Of a stretch of 64,000 nucleotides of DNA, positions 1 to 8,799 are shown in pieces. The position numbers and the translations under genes were made by a program. The stretch is from Ruminococcus flavefaciens ATCC 19208 (lineage in GTDB: Bacteria; Bacillota; Clostridia; Oscillospirales; Ruminococcaceae): assembly GCF_000518765.1 (NCBI RefSeq), contig NZ_JAEF01000007.1:118305-182304 (forward strand). The letters run 5' to 3'. The notes under the pieces were generated by a model. That model had not been told where the DNA came from and did no database searches. It saw only the letters and a list, made by a program, of their open reading frames with translations. Within the stretch, counting starts at the first letter, position 1. Each line of letters begins with the position of its first letter.

Positions 1-30
1 TCAAACTGTTAAGGGACGCCCTCTCTTGCA

Positions 31-241
31 GGACCCCCTAATCGGGTCCGTCCCCTCTGTCGCGCTGCGACATCTCCCCACCCCGTGGGGAGTCACCCTC
101 TTCCGAAAACAATTCACTGGATTGTTTTCGGAATTCACCCTTGCGGTGCGCCTTCGTATTATTTCGCTGTTCTTTAAAAGCTGGGAACAGCGACCAAAGG
201 CTCTGCCTCTGGACTCTGCCAAAGGAACACAGGCCCTTTGG
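31..241. repeat. Non-coding multi-hairpin element
   Basis: The first 417 bases carry no credible gene. Instead there are six successive perfect hairpins: 31-36/44-49, 59-63/67-71, 74-80/86-92, 101-113/121-133 (13 bp with a 7-base loop), 165-172/185-192 and 219-225/235-241. Short open frames cross it on both strands, but none has a ribosome binding site or a recognisable product. From about 296 to 372 the sequence becomes a low-complexity run of aactctcaa-type repeats, and the same phrase recurs near 50875. I read the segment as a dispersed extragenic repeat or a structured RNA. Its function is unknown. Confidence 0.5.
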
Positions 242-417
242 AATCCCGTTCATACACTCGGCAAGTTTTTACGCCTTTAAATTTTGATTTAGTTTAGAGT
301 TGACAGTTATGGTGTCGCCGCAGCGAACATATTAACTCTCAACTCTCAATTCTCAACTCATAACTTAATTATAGCGTTTTTAAGTGTTTGTGTCAACGTG
401 TTTTCGCGGAAAAGTCC

Positions 418-1665
418 TCAGACTTTATAGTTCTCCGCTTCCTTGATGAGCTTTACATCAATGAGTGCGTCGATGACAGTGCCGTTTTCAGCGTATTCCT
501 CGGAGAATATCTTGCCGTCCTGCCTTATTTTGCCGATAAATCCGCCTTTATCGTAGGGGATAAGCAGCTTCATGCGCTTTGCAGTCTCGGGCAGATTTTT
601 CATTATACATTCAAGGAGCTTGTCAAAGCCTGTCTGCTCCTTCGCACTTATCATAACTGTATTGTCGTCCTCGAAAACCGTGTCCGTGAACGGTGCGGCA
701 TCAGCCTTGTTCATAACGTATATCTGCGGTATTCCCTCGCAGCCCAGCTCGTTAAGCAGGCTTGCCGTGACCTCTGCCTGCTCCTTTATCTCTGGTGAGG
801 ACAAGTCCTGTACATTCAGAATAATATCCGCAGCAGCAGCTTCTTCAAGGGTGGACTTGAAGGCTTCAACAAGATTATGCGGGAGCCGTCTGATAAGTCC
901 GACTGTATCTATGAGCATGACGCTTCTGCCATCGGGGAGCTCGATGGAGCGTGATGTGATATCAAGTGTGGCAAAGAGCTTGTTTTCTGCAAGGACTCCT
1001 GCATCTGTCAGTGCATTGAGGAGAGTGGACTTGCCCACATTTGTATATCCAACAATGGCTGCACACAGTACGCCGTCCTTTTTGCGGCGTGAACGTGAAA
1101 AGTTACGGTGCTTTTTCAGTTCCTCAAGCTCGGCTTCAAGGTAGCTTATGCGCTTGCGGATATGACGCTTGTCGGTCTCAAGTTTTGTTTCACCGGGACC
1201 TCTTGTGCCGATACCGCCGCCAAGTCTGGAAAGGGCAGTTCCCATGCCTGTAAGACGGGGGAGACGGTACTTCTGCTGTGCAAGCTCTACCTGCAATTTA
1301 CCCTCTTTTGTCCTTGCGCGCTGGGCGAAGATGTCGAGTATCAGTGTAGTTCTGTCAATAACGCGCACGTCCAGAATCTGTTCGATATTTCTCACCTGTA
1401 CGCCTGTGAGCTCGTGGTCGAATATTACAAGCTCGGCTTCGAGAGTTTCAAGCTGCTCTTTCAGCTCCTCCAGTCTGCCTGCGCCCATGCAGGTGGCAGG
1501 ATCATAGGCGGGACGCTTTTGTATTATAGTGCCAACGACCTCGGCATTTGCCGTAGCTGCAAGCTCTGCCAGCTCGTTTATGGAGATCTCCGCATCGAAT
1601 TCACCTGTATCAACACAGGCGAGGACAGTATTTACGGGGAGATCTTCGGTCTTGTTTTCGTACAT
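418..1665 (-). CDS. hflX: GTPase HflX
   Basis: Ribosome-associated GTPase of the HflX family (415 aa, normal length), known to split or rescue stalled 70S ribosomes. An N-terminal HflX domain with the glycine-rich stretch near residues 149-158 is followed by a coiled helical linker (about 170-198) and a G domain. All G motifs are visible: G1 GYTNVGKST (206-214), G3 DTVG (253-256), G4 NKAD (319-322) and G5 SAK (340-342). An AAGGAG sits a few bases before the ATG, inside the 3' end of the upstream GIY-YIG gene, and the intergenic gap is only 3 bases. It is therefore the last gene of the queA-tgt operon. Identification is secure; the link to tRNA modification genes is only positional. Confidence 0.95.
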   Translation of the reverse strand: MYENKTEDLPVNTVLACVDTGEFDAEISINELAELAATANAEVVGTIIQKRPAYDPATCMGAGRLEELKEQLETLEAELVIFDHELTGVQVRNIEQILDVRVIDRTTLILDIFAQRARTKEGKLQVELAQQKYRLPRLTGMGTALSRLGGGIGTRGPGETKLETDKRHIRKRISYLEAELEELKKHRNFSRSRRKKDGVLCAAIVGYTNVGKSTLLNALTDAGVLAENKLFATLDITSRSIELPDGRSVMLIDTVGLIRRLPHNLVEAFKSTLEEAAAADIILNVQDLSSPEIKEQAEVTASLLNELGCEGIPQIYVMNKADAAPFTDTVFEDDNTVMISAKEQTGFDKLLECIMKNLPETAKRMKLLIPYDKGGFIGKIRQDGKIFSEEYAENGTVIDALIDVKLIKEAENYKV

Positions 1666-1668
1666 ATA

Positions 1669-1986
1669 TTACTCCTTGTCAATAGTCTCACGGGTGTATT
1701 TTTCGGAAAGCTCTGTACCAAAAAGCTCTCCAAAGCAGCTGTTGTCGGCAATGAGCTTCAGCTTTTGCGCTTTGGAGAGCTGCTTTATTCGGTATTCGAG
1801 CTTTGAAGCGAGACTTCGGTTTTCACAGCTCCAAAGAGCTTCGAGAGAGACAGCTTTGTGTGAACGGGTGTATTTCGCGCATTTTTCAGTTCTGCCGAAA
1901 TGCTCGCTCATGCGGCGTTTCACATCGTTGGTTATGCCTGTATACAGCAGGTCTCCCTCGCATTTTATGATATAGATATAGTACAT
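1669..1986 (-). CDS. GIY-YIG nuclease-family protein
   Basis: Small (105 aa) stand-alone GIY-YIG domain protein of the UvrC-like/YhbQ type. The N-terminus YYIYIIKC...LLYTGITND matches the GIY-YIG signature, followed by the conserved arginine (VKRRM) and, in the C-terminal half, the glutamate of ASKLEYRIKQL. Family members are probable metal-dependent endonucleases acting on DNA, but the small stand-alone group has few established substrates. It begins 3 bases after the stop of the membrane-protein gene with no clear Shine-Dalgarno, so it is probably translationally coupled. It ends 3 bases before hflX. Confidence 0.85.
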   Translation of the reverse strand: MYYIYIIKCEGDLLYTGITNDVKRRMSEHFGRTEKCAKYTRSHKAVSLEALWSCENRSLASKLEYRIKQLSKAQKLKLIADNSCFGELFGTELSEKYTRETIDKE

Positions 1987-1989
1987 TGT

Positions 1990-4377
1990 TTATACCCAGA
2001 ATGCGAACATTCTCTGGACTTCGTAAGCCATTTCGGGGAATTCTCTGTTGTAGATATCAAAGCGGAATGCCTGATTGAATTCCTGTACACCTGCTACGGT
2101 AAGTCCCCAAATTACCGAAAACCACATAAATGCGGATATGAGCTTTTTCTTGGTTGGGTCTGTAAGTCGGCTGTAGAAGAAGAATATAATGGTGTATGCG
2201 CCGAGAAGTGACTGCCATGCGAAATCCACCATATAGCGCACTGCATAGCCGCTTTCCCATACGGAAGCAACGATGCCGAAGGGTATGAACAGACATGGTA
2301 TAGCTATGTATGCTGCGGACAGAAGCTTCTGCTTTCTTCCGCCGCGGACCATATTTACAGCTTTGCCTGAGAGCAGATATACGAACATAGGCAGTGCAAG
2401 GAAGAAAAGTCCCGAGGTATTTGCTGTGGAATTAAGGTCTGCGTAGAAATAGCCTCCTGCGTTCATGAACTGGAACTCAGTGCCGATGATAGGATAATAA
2501 GTCCTGAAAACAGGCGGATTGAGGAAGTAGTTGTACAGAGCTGTCCATGAAAGACGGCTGTGGAACTGAGTCTTTGTGAAGTCGTTGATAGTAAGTGAAT
2601 ACTGTATGCCGAATTCAAACGGCGAGCCGAAACGGTCGTAGTTGTACCACATCTGCACAAGACCTATGCAAGCCATAGGTACAATCGCACAGAGCAGATA
2701 GCGGACTCCCGAAGCGGTGAAAAGCTTGTTTTCCTCCTTTTTGCCTGATGCTGATACACGGGGGAGTGCAAGCAGCATAAACAGTGCTGCGGTTATGCAG
2801 TAGAGTACAAGTGTAGGACGGCAGAGAACTGCTATTGCAAAGAGAAGCGAGGATATTACAGTTCTGCTGAGTATGGGCTTTTCTGTGCCTATTATGTTTG
2901 CGGAGAACATGAAATATACCGCCCACGTAAGCGCTGCAAAGCCTGCGGACATAGCCACTTCATAGAAAAGTGGTCTGCCTATGCTGAACCATACTCCGCT
3001 TACGGTCTGAATGAGTATAAGTCCTGCAATAGCTATGCCTGTGGGAGTTTTCGGGAAGAATTTCTTCAGGAACTCCTTGTAAAGCTTTGTAAGTCCGATC
3101 ATACCAATGATAGCAAACAGGAGAACTGCCATAGAATCGGGGAAGTAGTATCCCGTCAGAAGATGATACGGCAGGAATACCAGTACAACCGGAGCTATAC
3201 CGTAATAGCTGAAATACTGCTGATTGAAGTATACGTGATCCCACTGATAGCGGATATGTGCCTCGTCAAGAGCATCACTGTTGTATGGGGTAGGGAAGTT
3301 GTTGAGCTCGTCGGTAGGCTTGGTGAGCAGGTGAGTGCTGCCGTGCTCAAAGGCTTCAACAAGCTCCTGAGTCATCTGATTTCCCGACGGACGCTTCATT
3401 ATATCGGTGATAGAAGTGTTGTCAAGCTTTGTGAAGGTAATGAGTACTGCGGCAAGACAGGCGATATCGGTTATGATGACGCAGGCAAGGCGGAATATCC
3501 TTTTATTCTTGGTGAAGCTGTACTGCATGGTCTTGCTCTTCATCATAAGCTGCCAGAAGCAGGCTGCAAATACGATAAGGAACAGTCTTGACCATGAGAT
3601 GCTCATAGGTATCTGTTTGTTGAAGGTGATGCCTTTGATGTACACCATGCCCTCGTCAAGAGGAGATACTGTAAGTTTAAGATTGCTCGCATCGCCTGAA
3701 AGGTGAAGCTGTATATAGTGTGAATGAGGCTTGCCCTTTACAGGAGTGCCCTCAGCTATCATCTGTCTGTAGTCGGTAGTCCTTGTTTCGTCCATAGCAT
3801 CAATTGAGATGCTTGCAGCCTTGGTGTTTTTGCCGAAGTCTATATCCACGAAAACGTCTGCCACCTCTTCATTGATGCCCTTGAATGTGAATGTGGTGGA
3901 ACGGTCTCCGATAACGGCTACATCGTCCTCGGCAGGACGGTACTCAATATTGCTGTCTTCCGAGAGCTCCTGAGCTGAAAAGCTCATTTCTCCGTAGCTT
4001 CCGAACCAGAGACGGAATGTGGGGATATTGAAGATAGTGGCTTCAAGTATTACAGCGATAAGAAGTGTTTTTACAGCAGTCAGAACTGTATGGTATTTTT
4101 TCTTTTTATTGACAGTGCAGGCGAGCATAGATGCTCCTGCGGCTCCTCCCAGCATCAGAAAAGCGCCCTTGTATTCGCTTATATTTATTATGCCGAAAGC
4201 CTCTGCGGCTGCTATAAACATAAGAAGCACCGCGCCGCAGCGGGCAAGGCTGCGCAGACTTTTGGCCTTTTTGCTTATTTTTGTGCTGCCGTTGATGTCG
4301 CATTTTATCTCATGCAGAAAAACAGCGGTCACTGCGACAGAGACCGCAAGCATTAAAACAAACAGGAACGTATTCAT
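1990..4377 (-). CDS. Large polytopic membrane protein, possibly GT-C-like
   Basis: A 795-residue protein with many hydrophobic helices: three near the N-terminus (about 1-130), a soluble, probably extracytoplasmic beta-rich domain (about 130-260), then eight or more helices to the C-terminus. The alternation of long helices with a large outside loop, and the acidic and aromatic segment around the middle (RYQWDHVYFNQQYFSYYG), resemble GT-C-fold integral membrane glycosyltransferases. I cannot point to a diagnostic motif, so this is only a suggestion. A CGGAG lies before the ATG. It follows tgt closely and precedes the GIY-YIG gene, so it is probably co-transcribed with queuosine genes without an obvious functional link. 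Confidence 0.6.
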   Translation of the reverse strand: MNTFLFVLMLAVSVAVTAVFLHEIKCDINGSTKISKKAKSLRSLARCGAVLLMFIAAAEAFGIINISEYKGAFLMLGGAAGASMLACTVNKKKKYHTVLTAVKTLLIAVILEATIFNIPTFRLWFGSYGEMSFSAQELSEDSNIEYRPAEDDVAVIGDRSTTFTFKGINEEVADVFVDIDFGKNTKAASISIDAMDETRTTDYRQMIAEGTPVKGKPHSHYIQLHLSGDASNLKLTVSPLDEGMVYIKGITFNKQIPMSISWSRLFLIVFAACFWQLMMKSKTMQYSFTKNKRIFRLACVIITDIACLAAVLITFTKLDNTSITDIMKRPSGNQMTQELVEAFEHGSTHLLTKPTDELNNFPTPYNSDALDEAHIRYQWDHVYFNQQYFSYYGIAPVVLVFLPYHLLTGYYFPDSMAVLLFAIIGMIGLTKLYKEFLKKFFPKTPTGIAIAGLILIQTVSGVWFSIGRPLFYEVAMSAGFAALTWAVYFMFSANIIGTEKPILSRTVISSLLFAIAVLCRPTLVLYCITAALFMLLALPRVSASGKKEENKLFTASGVRYLLCAIVPMACIGLVQMWYNYDRFGSPFEFGIQYSLTINDFTKTQFHSRLSWTALYNYFLNPPVFRTYYPIIGTEFQFMNAGGYFYADLNSTANTSGLFFLALPMFVYLLSGKAVNMVRGGRKQKLLSAAYIAIPCLFIPFGIVASVWESGYAVRYMVDFAWQSLLGAYTIIFFFYSRLTDPTKKKLISAFMWFSVIWGLTVAGVQEFNQAFRFDIYNREFPEMAYEVQRMFAFWV

Positions 4378-4410
4378 ATAAACTCCGTATTATGGCGTTA
4401 TGCCGTGATA

Positions 4411-5541
4411 TTATATTCTTGTGGCGAGAAGCTCGGAATATTTTCCGCGGAACTGCTCGAAGCGGTCCTCGTCGATGGCTTCGCGTATCTTTTCGGTGAG
4501 CGTATTGTAGAAATAGAGGTTGTGCTGTACTGCAAGTCTGCCTGCAAGCTGTTCGTTGGCTTTGAACAGGTGGCGCACATATGCGCGGCTGAAATTGCGG
4601 CAGGTCGGGCAGTCGCACTGCTCGTCAACAGGGCGCGGGTCTGTCTCATAGCACTTGTTGGTGAGGTGCATTATTCCGCTCCATGTGAAAACAGTTGCAT
4701 GACGGGCATTTCGGCTTGGCATTACGCAGTCGAACATATCAACTCCTCGTGCAACAGCCTCTATTATATTTGATGGAGTTCCCACACCCATGAGATAGCG
4801 GGGCTTGTCCACAGGCATATATGGCTCTACTACGTCGATTATGCGGTACATTTCCTCAGTCTCTTCACCTACGGCAAGTCCGCCGATAGCGTATCCGTCA
4901 AGATCAAGCTTGGCGATATCCTCCATGTGCTTGATGCGCAGATCATCGAAGGTGGAGCCCTGATTTATGCCGAAAAGCATCTGGTGCTTGTTTATTGTAT
5001 CGGGGAGGCTGTTCAGACGAGCCATTTCCTCCTTGCAGCGTATGAGCCAGCGTGTGGTGCGCTCGATGGAGTCAGCAACATATTTGTAAGGGGAGGGATT
5101 TTCGATACATTCGTCAAATGCCATTGCGATAGTCGACGCAAGATTGGACTGTATCTGCATACTTTCCTCGGGACCCATGAATATGCGATGACCGTCGATA
5201 TGAGATGCGAAGTAAACACCTTCCTCCTTTATTTTTCGCAGCTGTGCAAGGGAAAATACCTGAAATCCGCCGCTGTCGGTAAGGATAGGCTTATCCCAGT
5301 TCATAAACTTGTGCAGACCGCCCATCTGCTTTACTACATAGTCGCCGGGGCGGAGGTGCAGGTGATAGGTGTTGCAGAGCTCTACCTGGGTTTTCAGCCC
5401 TTTAAGGTCGACTGAGGATATGCCGCCCTTTATTGCAGCGGCAGTGCCTACATTCATAAAGCATGGTGTCTGGAAAGTGCCGTGAACGGTCTCAAAAGTA
5501 CCTCGGCGCGCTTTTTTATCGGTTTTAAGAAGTTTGAACAT
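4411..5541 (-). CDS. tgt: tRNA-guanine transglycosylase
   Basis: Exchanges guanine-34 of GUN-anticodon tRNAs for preQ1 in queuosine synthesis. It is 376 aa, normal for bacterial Tgt. The catalytic aspartate lies in TDSGGFQVFSL (D89). The second conserved block DCVMPSRNARHATVFT and the zinc site CDCPTCRN followed by a histidine about 25 residues on (near 310-340) are all present. It is preceded by AGGAGAAG. It lies in one transcription unit with queA, which modifies the base Tgt inserts, separated only by a small PAS-domain gene. Confidence 0.97.
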   Translation of the reverse strand: MFKLLKTDKKARRGTFETVHGTFQTPCFMNVGTAAAIKGGISSVDLKGLKTQVELCNTYHLHLRPGDYVVKQMGGLHKFMNWDKPILTDSGGFQVFSLAQLRKIKEEGVYFASHIDGHRIFMGPEESMQIQSNLASTIAMAFDECIENPSPYKYVADSIERTTRWLIRCKEEMARLNSLPDTINKHQMLFGINQGSTFDDLRIKHMEDIAKLDLDGYAIGGLAVGEETEEMYRIIDVVEPYMPVDKPRYLMGVGTPSNIIEAVARGVDMFDCVMPSRNARHATVFTWSGIMHLTNKCYETDPRPVDEQCDCPTCRNFSRAYVRHLFKANEQLAGRLAVQHNLYFYNTLTEKIREAIDEDRFEQFRGKYSELLATRI

Positions 5542-5565
5542 AGCTTCTCCTTTGTGTTTTATTTA

Positions 5566-5943
5566 TCAGTCAAGGTCGAACAATTTGCCGTCGTCGGGAG
5601 TTCTGTCCTCACGTCTGCCGTAGAAGCCGATAAGCTCGGACTTTGAATTTCTTATAGCTAAAATATACATATCCATATTGTTATGATCGTCATGAAGTGC
5701 AAAGACCTTGTTGTTATTTGCGCCTTCCTTGAACCATTCAACGCACATTGTGACCTTGCTCATCATTTCCTCGTCCATAACTGATGAAAGAAGCTTACCT
5801 GTCAGCGGTGATGCAGGAGCATAGTATTTAATAGCAGCAGGGTTTTCGTATACTATCCTGTAATCCATATTACAGATGACGATAGGTCCTTCCTCAAGAT
5901 CAATAATTCCCTTAAAAAATTCCAAAAGTTCAATATCAGTCAT
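5566..5943 (-). CDS. PAS-domain protein
   Basis: A 125-residue single-domain protein whose sequence reads as a PAS fold: an acidic N-terminal helix, then GPIVICNMDYRIVYENPAA and a later strand pattern ending FYGRREDR. No effector domain, signal peptide or membrane segment is attached. Such stand-alone PAS proteins may bind a small ligand or another protein. It sits between queA and tgt on the same strand with gaps of under 30 bases, so it is co-expressed with queuosine enzymes. Its role there is unknown. Confidence 0.7.
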   Translation of the reverse strand: MTDIELLEFFKGIIDLEEGPIVICNMDYRIVYENPAAIKYYAPASPLTGKLLSSVMDEEMMSKVTMCVEWFKEGANNNKVFALHDDHNNMDMYILAIRNSKSELIGFYGRREDRTPDDGKLFDLD

Positions 5944-5971
5944 TTTTTATCTTTTTCCCTTCAATTTTTTT

Positions 5972-7003
5972 TTAAAGTATACACATACTGTCACCAAAGC
6001 TGAAGAATCGGTATTTCTCTTCGACAGCTGTTTTGTAAGCGTTCATCGTGTTGTCATACCCCATGAAAGCCGAAACAAGCATTATGAGCGTACTTTCGGG
6101 AAGGTGGAAGTTTGTTATGAGTCCGTCTATGCATTTGAATTCATATGACGGGTAGATAAATATATCGGTATATCCTTCATGTTCGGAAATATTGCCGTAA
6201 AAGCTTGCCACACTTTCAAGTGTTCGGCAGGTGGTGGTTCCTACGGCTATTACTCTGCCCCCGTTTGCCTTTGTCTCGTTTATAAGGTCGGCAGTCTCCT
6301 TAGGGAGGTAATAATGCTCGCTGTGCATTTTGTGGTCGAGTACGTTATCTTCCTTGACGGGACGGAATGTGCCAAGTCCCACATGGAGAGTTACGAAAGC
6401 AGTCTTTATACCCCTTGCGCGGATATCGTCCAGCATCTCGGGAGTAAAGTGCAGACCTGCTGTCGGTGCGGCTGCTGAACCCAGTTCCTTTGAATATACT
6501 GTCTGATAGCGTTCGCGGTTCTCAAGCTTTTCCTTTATGTAAGGCGGAAGGGGCATCTGTCCCACATCTTCGAGAGCGGTAAAGAAGTTGCCCTCGCACT
6601 CGAATTGTACGATACGGTTGCCGTCGTCCTTTACTTCAACTACCTCAGCCACCAGTCTGCCGCCGCCAAATGAGAAGCGTGTGCCCACCTTGGCTTTTTT
6701 GCCCGGACGGCAGATTATCTCCCAGCGCTTGTCGCCCTTCTGCTCAAGCAGGAGAAATTCGATAAAGGTCTGGTTGCCTATTTTTTCACCGTAAAGTCTT
6801 GCAGGAATAACACGTGAATCGTTCATTACAAGCAAGTCACCTTCTCTGAGGTGGTCGCATAAATTATAGAAGTGATCGTGAGTTATAGCTCCTGTTTTGC
6901 GGTCAACGCACATCATACGCGAGGCGTTTCGCGGCTCTATGGGAGTCTGAGCGATGAGCTCCTCGGGAAGCTCATAATAAAAATCGGATTTAAGAAGTTC
7001 CAT
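5972..7003 (-). CDS. queA: S-adenosylmethionine:tRNA ribosyltransferase-isomerase
   Basis: Converts preQ1 in tRNA to epoxyqueuosine by transferring and isomerising the ribosyl group of SAM. The 343 aa length and blocks typical of QueA are present: [15 protein letters not shown] at the N-terminus, [23 protein letters not shown] and [19 protein letters not shown] lies 6 bases before the ATG. It is probably the first gene of the queA-PAS-tgt-membrane-GIY-hflX operon. I saw no preQ1 riboswitch upstream. The upstream region holds a GTAGGG palindrome and gctaa-rich low-complexity repeats. Confidence 0.97.
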   Translation of the reverse strand: MELLKSDFYYELPEELIAQTPIEPRNASRMMCVDRKTGAITHDHFYNLCDHLREGDLLVMNDSRVIPARLYGEKIGNQTFIEFLLLEQKGDKRWEIICRPGKKAKVGTRFSFGGGRLVAEVVEVKDDGNRIVQFECEGNFFTALEDVGQMPLPPYIKEKLENRERYQTVYSKELGSAAAPTAGLHFTPEMLDDIRARGIKTAFVTLHVGLGTFRPVKEDNVLDHKMHSEHYYLPKETADLINETKANGGRVIAVGTTTCRTLESVASFYGNISEHEGYTDIFIYPSYEFKCIDGLITNFHLPESTLIMLVSAFMGYDNTMNAYKTAVEEKYRFFSFGDSMCIL

Positions 7004-7038
7004 TAATATCTCCTTCTGTTTAGCCTTTAGCCCTTAGC

Positions 7039-7065
7039 GGAACGGCGGGGGCGCCGTTCCCTACA
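7039..7065. repeat. GTAGGG-foot palindrome (REP-like)
   Basis: GC-rich inverted repeat: ggaacggcg (7039-7047) pairs with cgccgttcc (7052-7060) and is followed by ctaca, the complement of the TGTAG foot shared by the other palindromes of this window. It is flanked by gctaac/gctaat low-complexity repeats (about 7066-7098). Confidence 0.6.
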
Positions 7066-7120
7066 AGCCAACGGCTAATGGCTAACAGCTAACGGCTGAA
7101 ATAAAATTTTCAAGAATGTA

Positions 7121-7149
7121 TTGACAATAGCTGATTTAAGTGCTATTAT
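7121..7149 (+). promoter_or_regulatory. Promoter of the asd leader
   Basis: TTGACA (7121-7126), a 17-base spacer and TATTAT (7144-7149). Expected transcription start is about 7156, exactly where the lysine riboswitch begins, which supports both calls. Confidence 0.8.
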
Positions 7150-7150
7150 A

Positions 7151-7322
7151 GTTACAAGGTAGAGGCGCGGCTGCGAAAAGTACCTGTACACGGGACGACC
7201 CGTCCGATGGTGTTCAGCGAAAGGCAATGCCGCCGAAGAGCTGTCTTTGGTAAATTCAGTTCTGGCTGCACACTTAACAGGTTTGCAGCTGTCATCATGC
7301 TTTTGATGGAGAGCTATCGGCA
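7151..7322 (+). ncRNA. Lysine riboswitch (L box)
   Basis: Aptamer hallmarks of the lysine riboswitch are readable: aggtagaggcgcg at the 5' end (7157-), an agtacctg segment, gaaaggcaatgccgccgaag in the centre and ggagagctatcgg at the 3' end (to about 7320). It lies between a strong promoter and asd and is followed by an intrinsic terminator, so lysine should terminate transcription of the asd-dap genes. The call rests on conserved core segments and position; I did not fold it with software. Confidence 0.9.
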
Positions 7323-7369
7323 TATTTTATTTCTGATATGTCAACATTTCTATTATAACGCATGATGAG

Positions 7370-7391
7370 CCGGTTTGCAACCGGTTTTTGT
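7370..7391 (+). terminator. Riboswitch-controlled terminator
   Basis: Perfect stem ccggtt (7370-7375)/aaccgg (7379-7384) followed by a T run. It lies between the lysine aptamer and the asd ribosome binding site, the usual expression platform for transcription attenuation. Confidence 0.8.
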
Positions 7392-7426
7392 TATTTTATG
7401 GAAAATTTTTTTAAGGAGAGGTCAAT

Positions 7427-8506
7427 ATGAAACAGTATAACGTAGGTATTATAGGTGCAACGGGCATGGTAGGACAGAGATTTGCAACTCTGCTCGAAAA
7501 TCACCCGTGGTTCAATGTAAAGGTTCTTGCAGCTTCACCGAGAAGCGCAGGTCAGACATATGAGCAGGCAGCAGGCAGCCGCTGGAAGATGGCTGTTCCT
7601 ATGCCCGCAGCTATGAAGGATATGGTCCTCATGGACGCTACAAACGATATCGAGAAGATCGCAGGCATGGTGGATTTCTGCTTCTGTGCCGTTGATATGA
7701 AAAAAGACGAGATAAAGGCTCTCGAAGAGGCTTATGCTAAGGCCGAGTGCCCTATCGTTTCCAATAACTCCGCACACAGATTCACACCTGATGTTCCTAT
7801 GGTAGTGCCTGAGATAAACCCTGAGCATATCGAGATCATCAAGGCTCAGCGTGAGCGTCTCGGCACAAAGAGAGGCTTCATTGCAGTTAAATCAAACTGC
7901 TCTATCCAGAGCTATGTTCCTGCACTTCACCCACTGAGAAAGTTCGGCCTCAAGAACGTTCTGGCTTGTACTTATCAGGCAATCTCCGGCGCAGGCAAGA
8001 ACTTCGAGACATGGCCTGAAATGGTAGATAACCTTATCCCTTACATCGGCGGTGAGGAAGAGAAGTCCGAGCAGGAGCCGCTCAAGGTATGGGGCGAGAT
8101 CAAGGGCAACGAGATCGTAAAAGCTACAGCTCCTAACATCACAACACAGTGTCTCCGTGTTCCTGTTTCAGACGGACATACAGCTGCTGTATTCGTAACA
8201 TTCGAGAATAAGCCTTCAAAGGAAGAGATCCTCAAGCTCTGGGCTGACTTCAAGGGCGTTCCTCAGGAACTACAGCTCCCGAGCGCACCTAAGCAGTTTA
8301 TCCACTACTTCGAGGAGAATGACCGTCCGCAGGCTAAGCTGGACAGAAACCTCGAAGGCGGTATGGCTGTTTCAACAGGCAGACTTAGAGAGGATTCACA
8401 GTACGATTACAAGTTCGTTTGCCTTTCACACAATACACTCAGAGGTGCAGCAGGCGGCGGTGTCCTCCTTGCTGAACTCCTTGCAGCTAAGGGATACTTT
8501 GATTAA
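7427..8506 (+). CDS. asd: Aspartate-semialdehyde dehydrogenase
   Basis: Reduces aspartyl phosphate to aspartate semialdehyde with NADPH, the branch point for lysine, methionine and threonine. The N-terminal nucleotide motif GIIGATGMVGQ (8-18) and the active-site cysteine in VKSNCSIQ (C158) are clear. At 359 aa, with the form of its N-terminus, it looks like the archaeal/fungal-type enzyme rather than the E. coli type. AAGGAGAGG precedes the ATG. It is the first gene under the lysine riboswitch, followed by a repeat-filled 293-base gap and dapA. Confidence 0.95.
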   Translation: MKQYNVGIIGATGMVGQRFATLLENHPWFNVKVLAASPRSAGQTYEQAAGSRWKMAVPMPAAMKDMVLMDATNDIEKIAGMVDFCFCAVDMKKDEIKALEEAYAKAECPIVSNNSAHRFTPDVPMVVPEINPEHIEIIKAQRERLGTKRGFIAVKSNCSIQSYVPALHPLRKFGLKNVLACTYQAISGAGKNFETWPEMVDNLIPYIGGEEEKSEQEPLKVWGEIKGNEIVKATAPNITTQCLRVPVSDGHTAAVFVTFENKPSKEEILKLWADFKGVPQELQLPSAPKQFIHYFEENDRPQAKLDRNLEGGMAVSTGRLREDSQYDYKFVCLSHNTLRGAAGGGVLLAELLAAKGYFD

Positions 8507-8603
8507 GCGGGGAGCCCACTCGGGCATACACGTTGTCGTTCGTGAACTCGCTGACTATTGATATATATCAAAGTCTGCCATCGCTTACGGCAACGAATAT
8601 ATT

Positions 8604-8772
8604 TGTAGGGAACGCCGCCCTCGGCGTTCCGCTATATGTGTAAATATTATGGGGCGTCGAGGATGCCGTCCCCTACATATGTAATCATAATACTGATGTA
8701 GGGGGCGATGCCCACATCGCCCCGTTACTGTAATAATATGTCTTTGGAACGCCGAGGGCGGCGTTCCCTACA
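8604..8772. repeat. Cluster of four GTAGGG palindromes
   Basis: The asd-dapA gap contains four short GC-rich palindromes at 8604-8630, 8651-8677, 8697-8723 and 8746-8772. The first and last are perfect 27-base copies in opposite orientation, so the block is itself bounded by inverted repeats. Each unit starts or ends with TGTAGGG or its complement. The 27-base unit recurs exactly at 56166-56192. No promoter or gene was recognised in the gap. Confidence 0.8.
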
Positions 8773-8799
8773 TTCTACTTTTATGAAAGGAATAAAGCT

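Noticed and set aside
26-280. Short open frames on both strands in the first 280 bases
   Set aside because: They cross consecutive perfect hairpins, lack start signals, and read as repeat sequence.
388-1806. Long plus-strand open frames opposite hflX and the GIY-YIG gene
   Set aside because: They mirror the real minus-strand genes, have no ribosome site, and their translations match no family I know, whereas hflX has every G motif.
7004-7130. A preQ1 riboswitch before queA
   Set aside because: The region holds only a GTAGGG palindrome and gctaac repeats; I see no preQ1 aptamer core.
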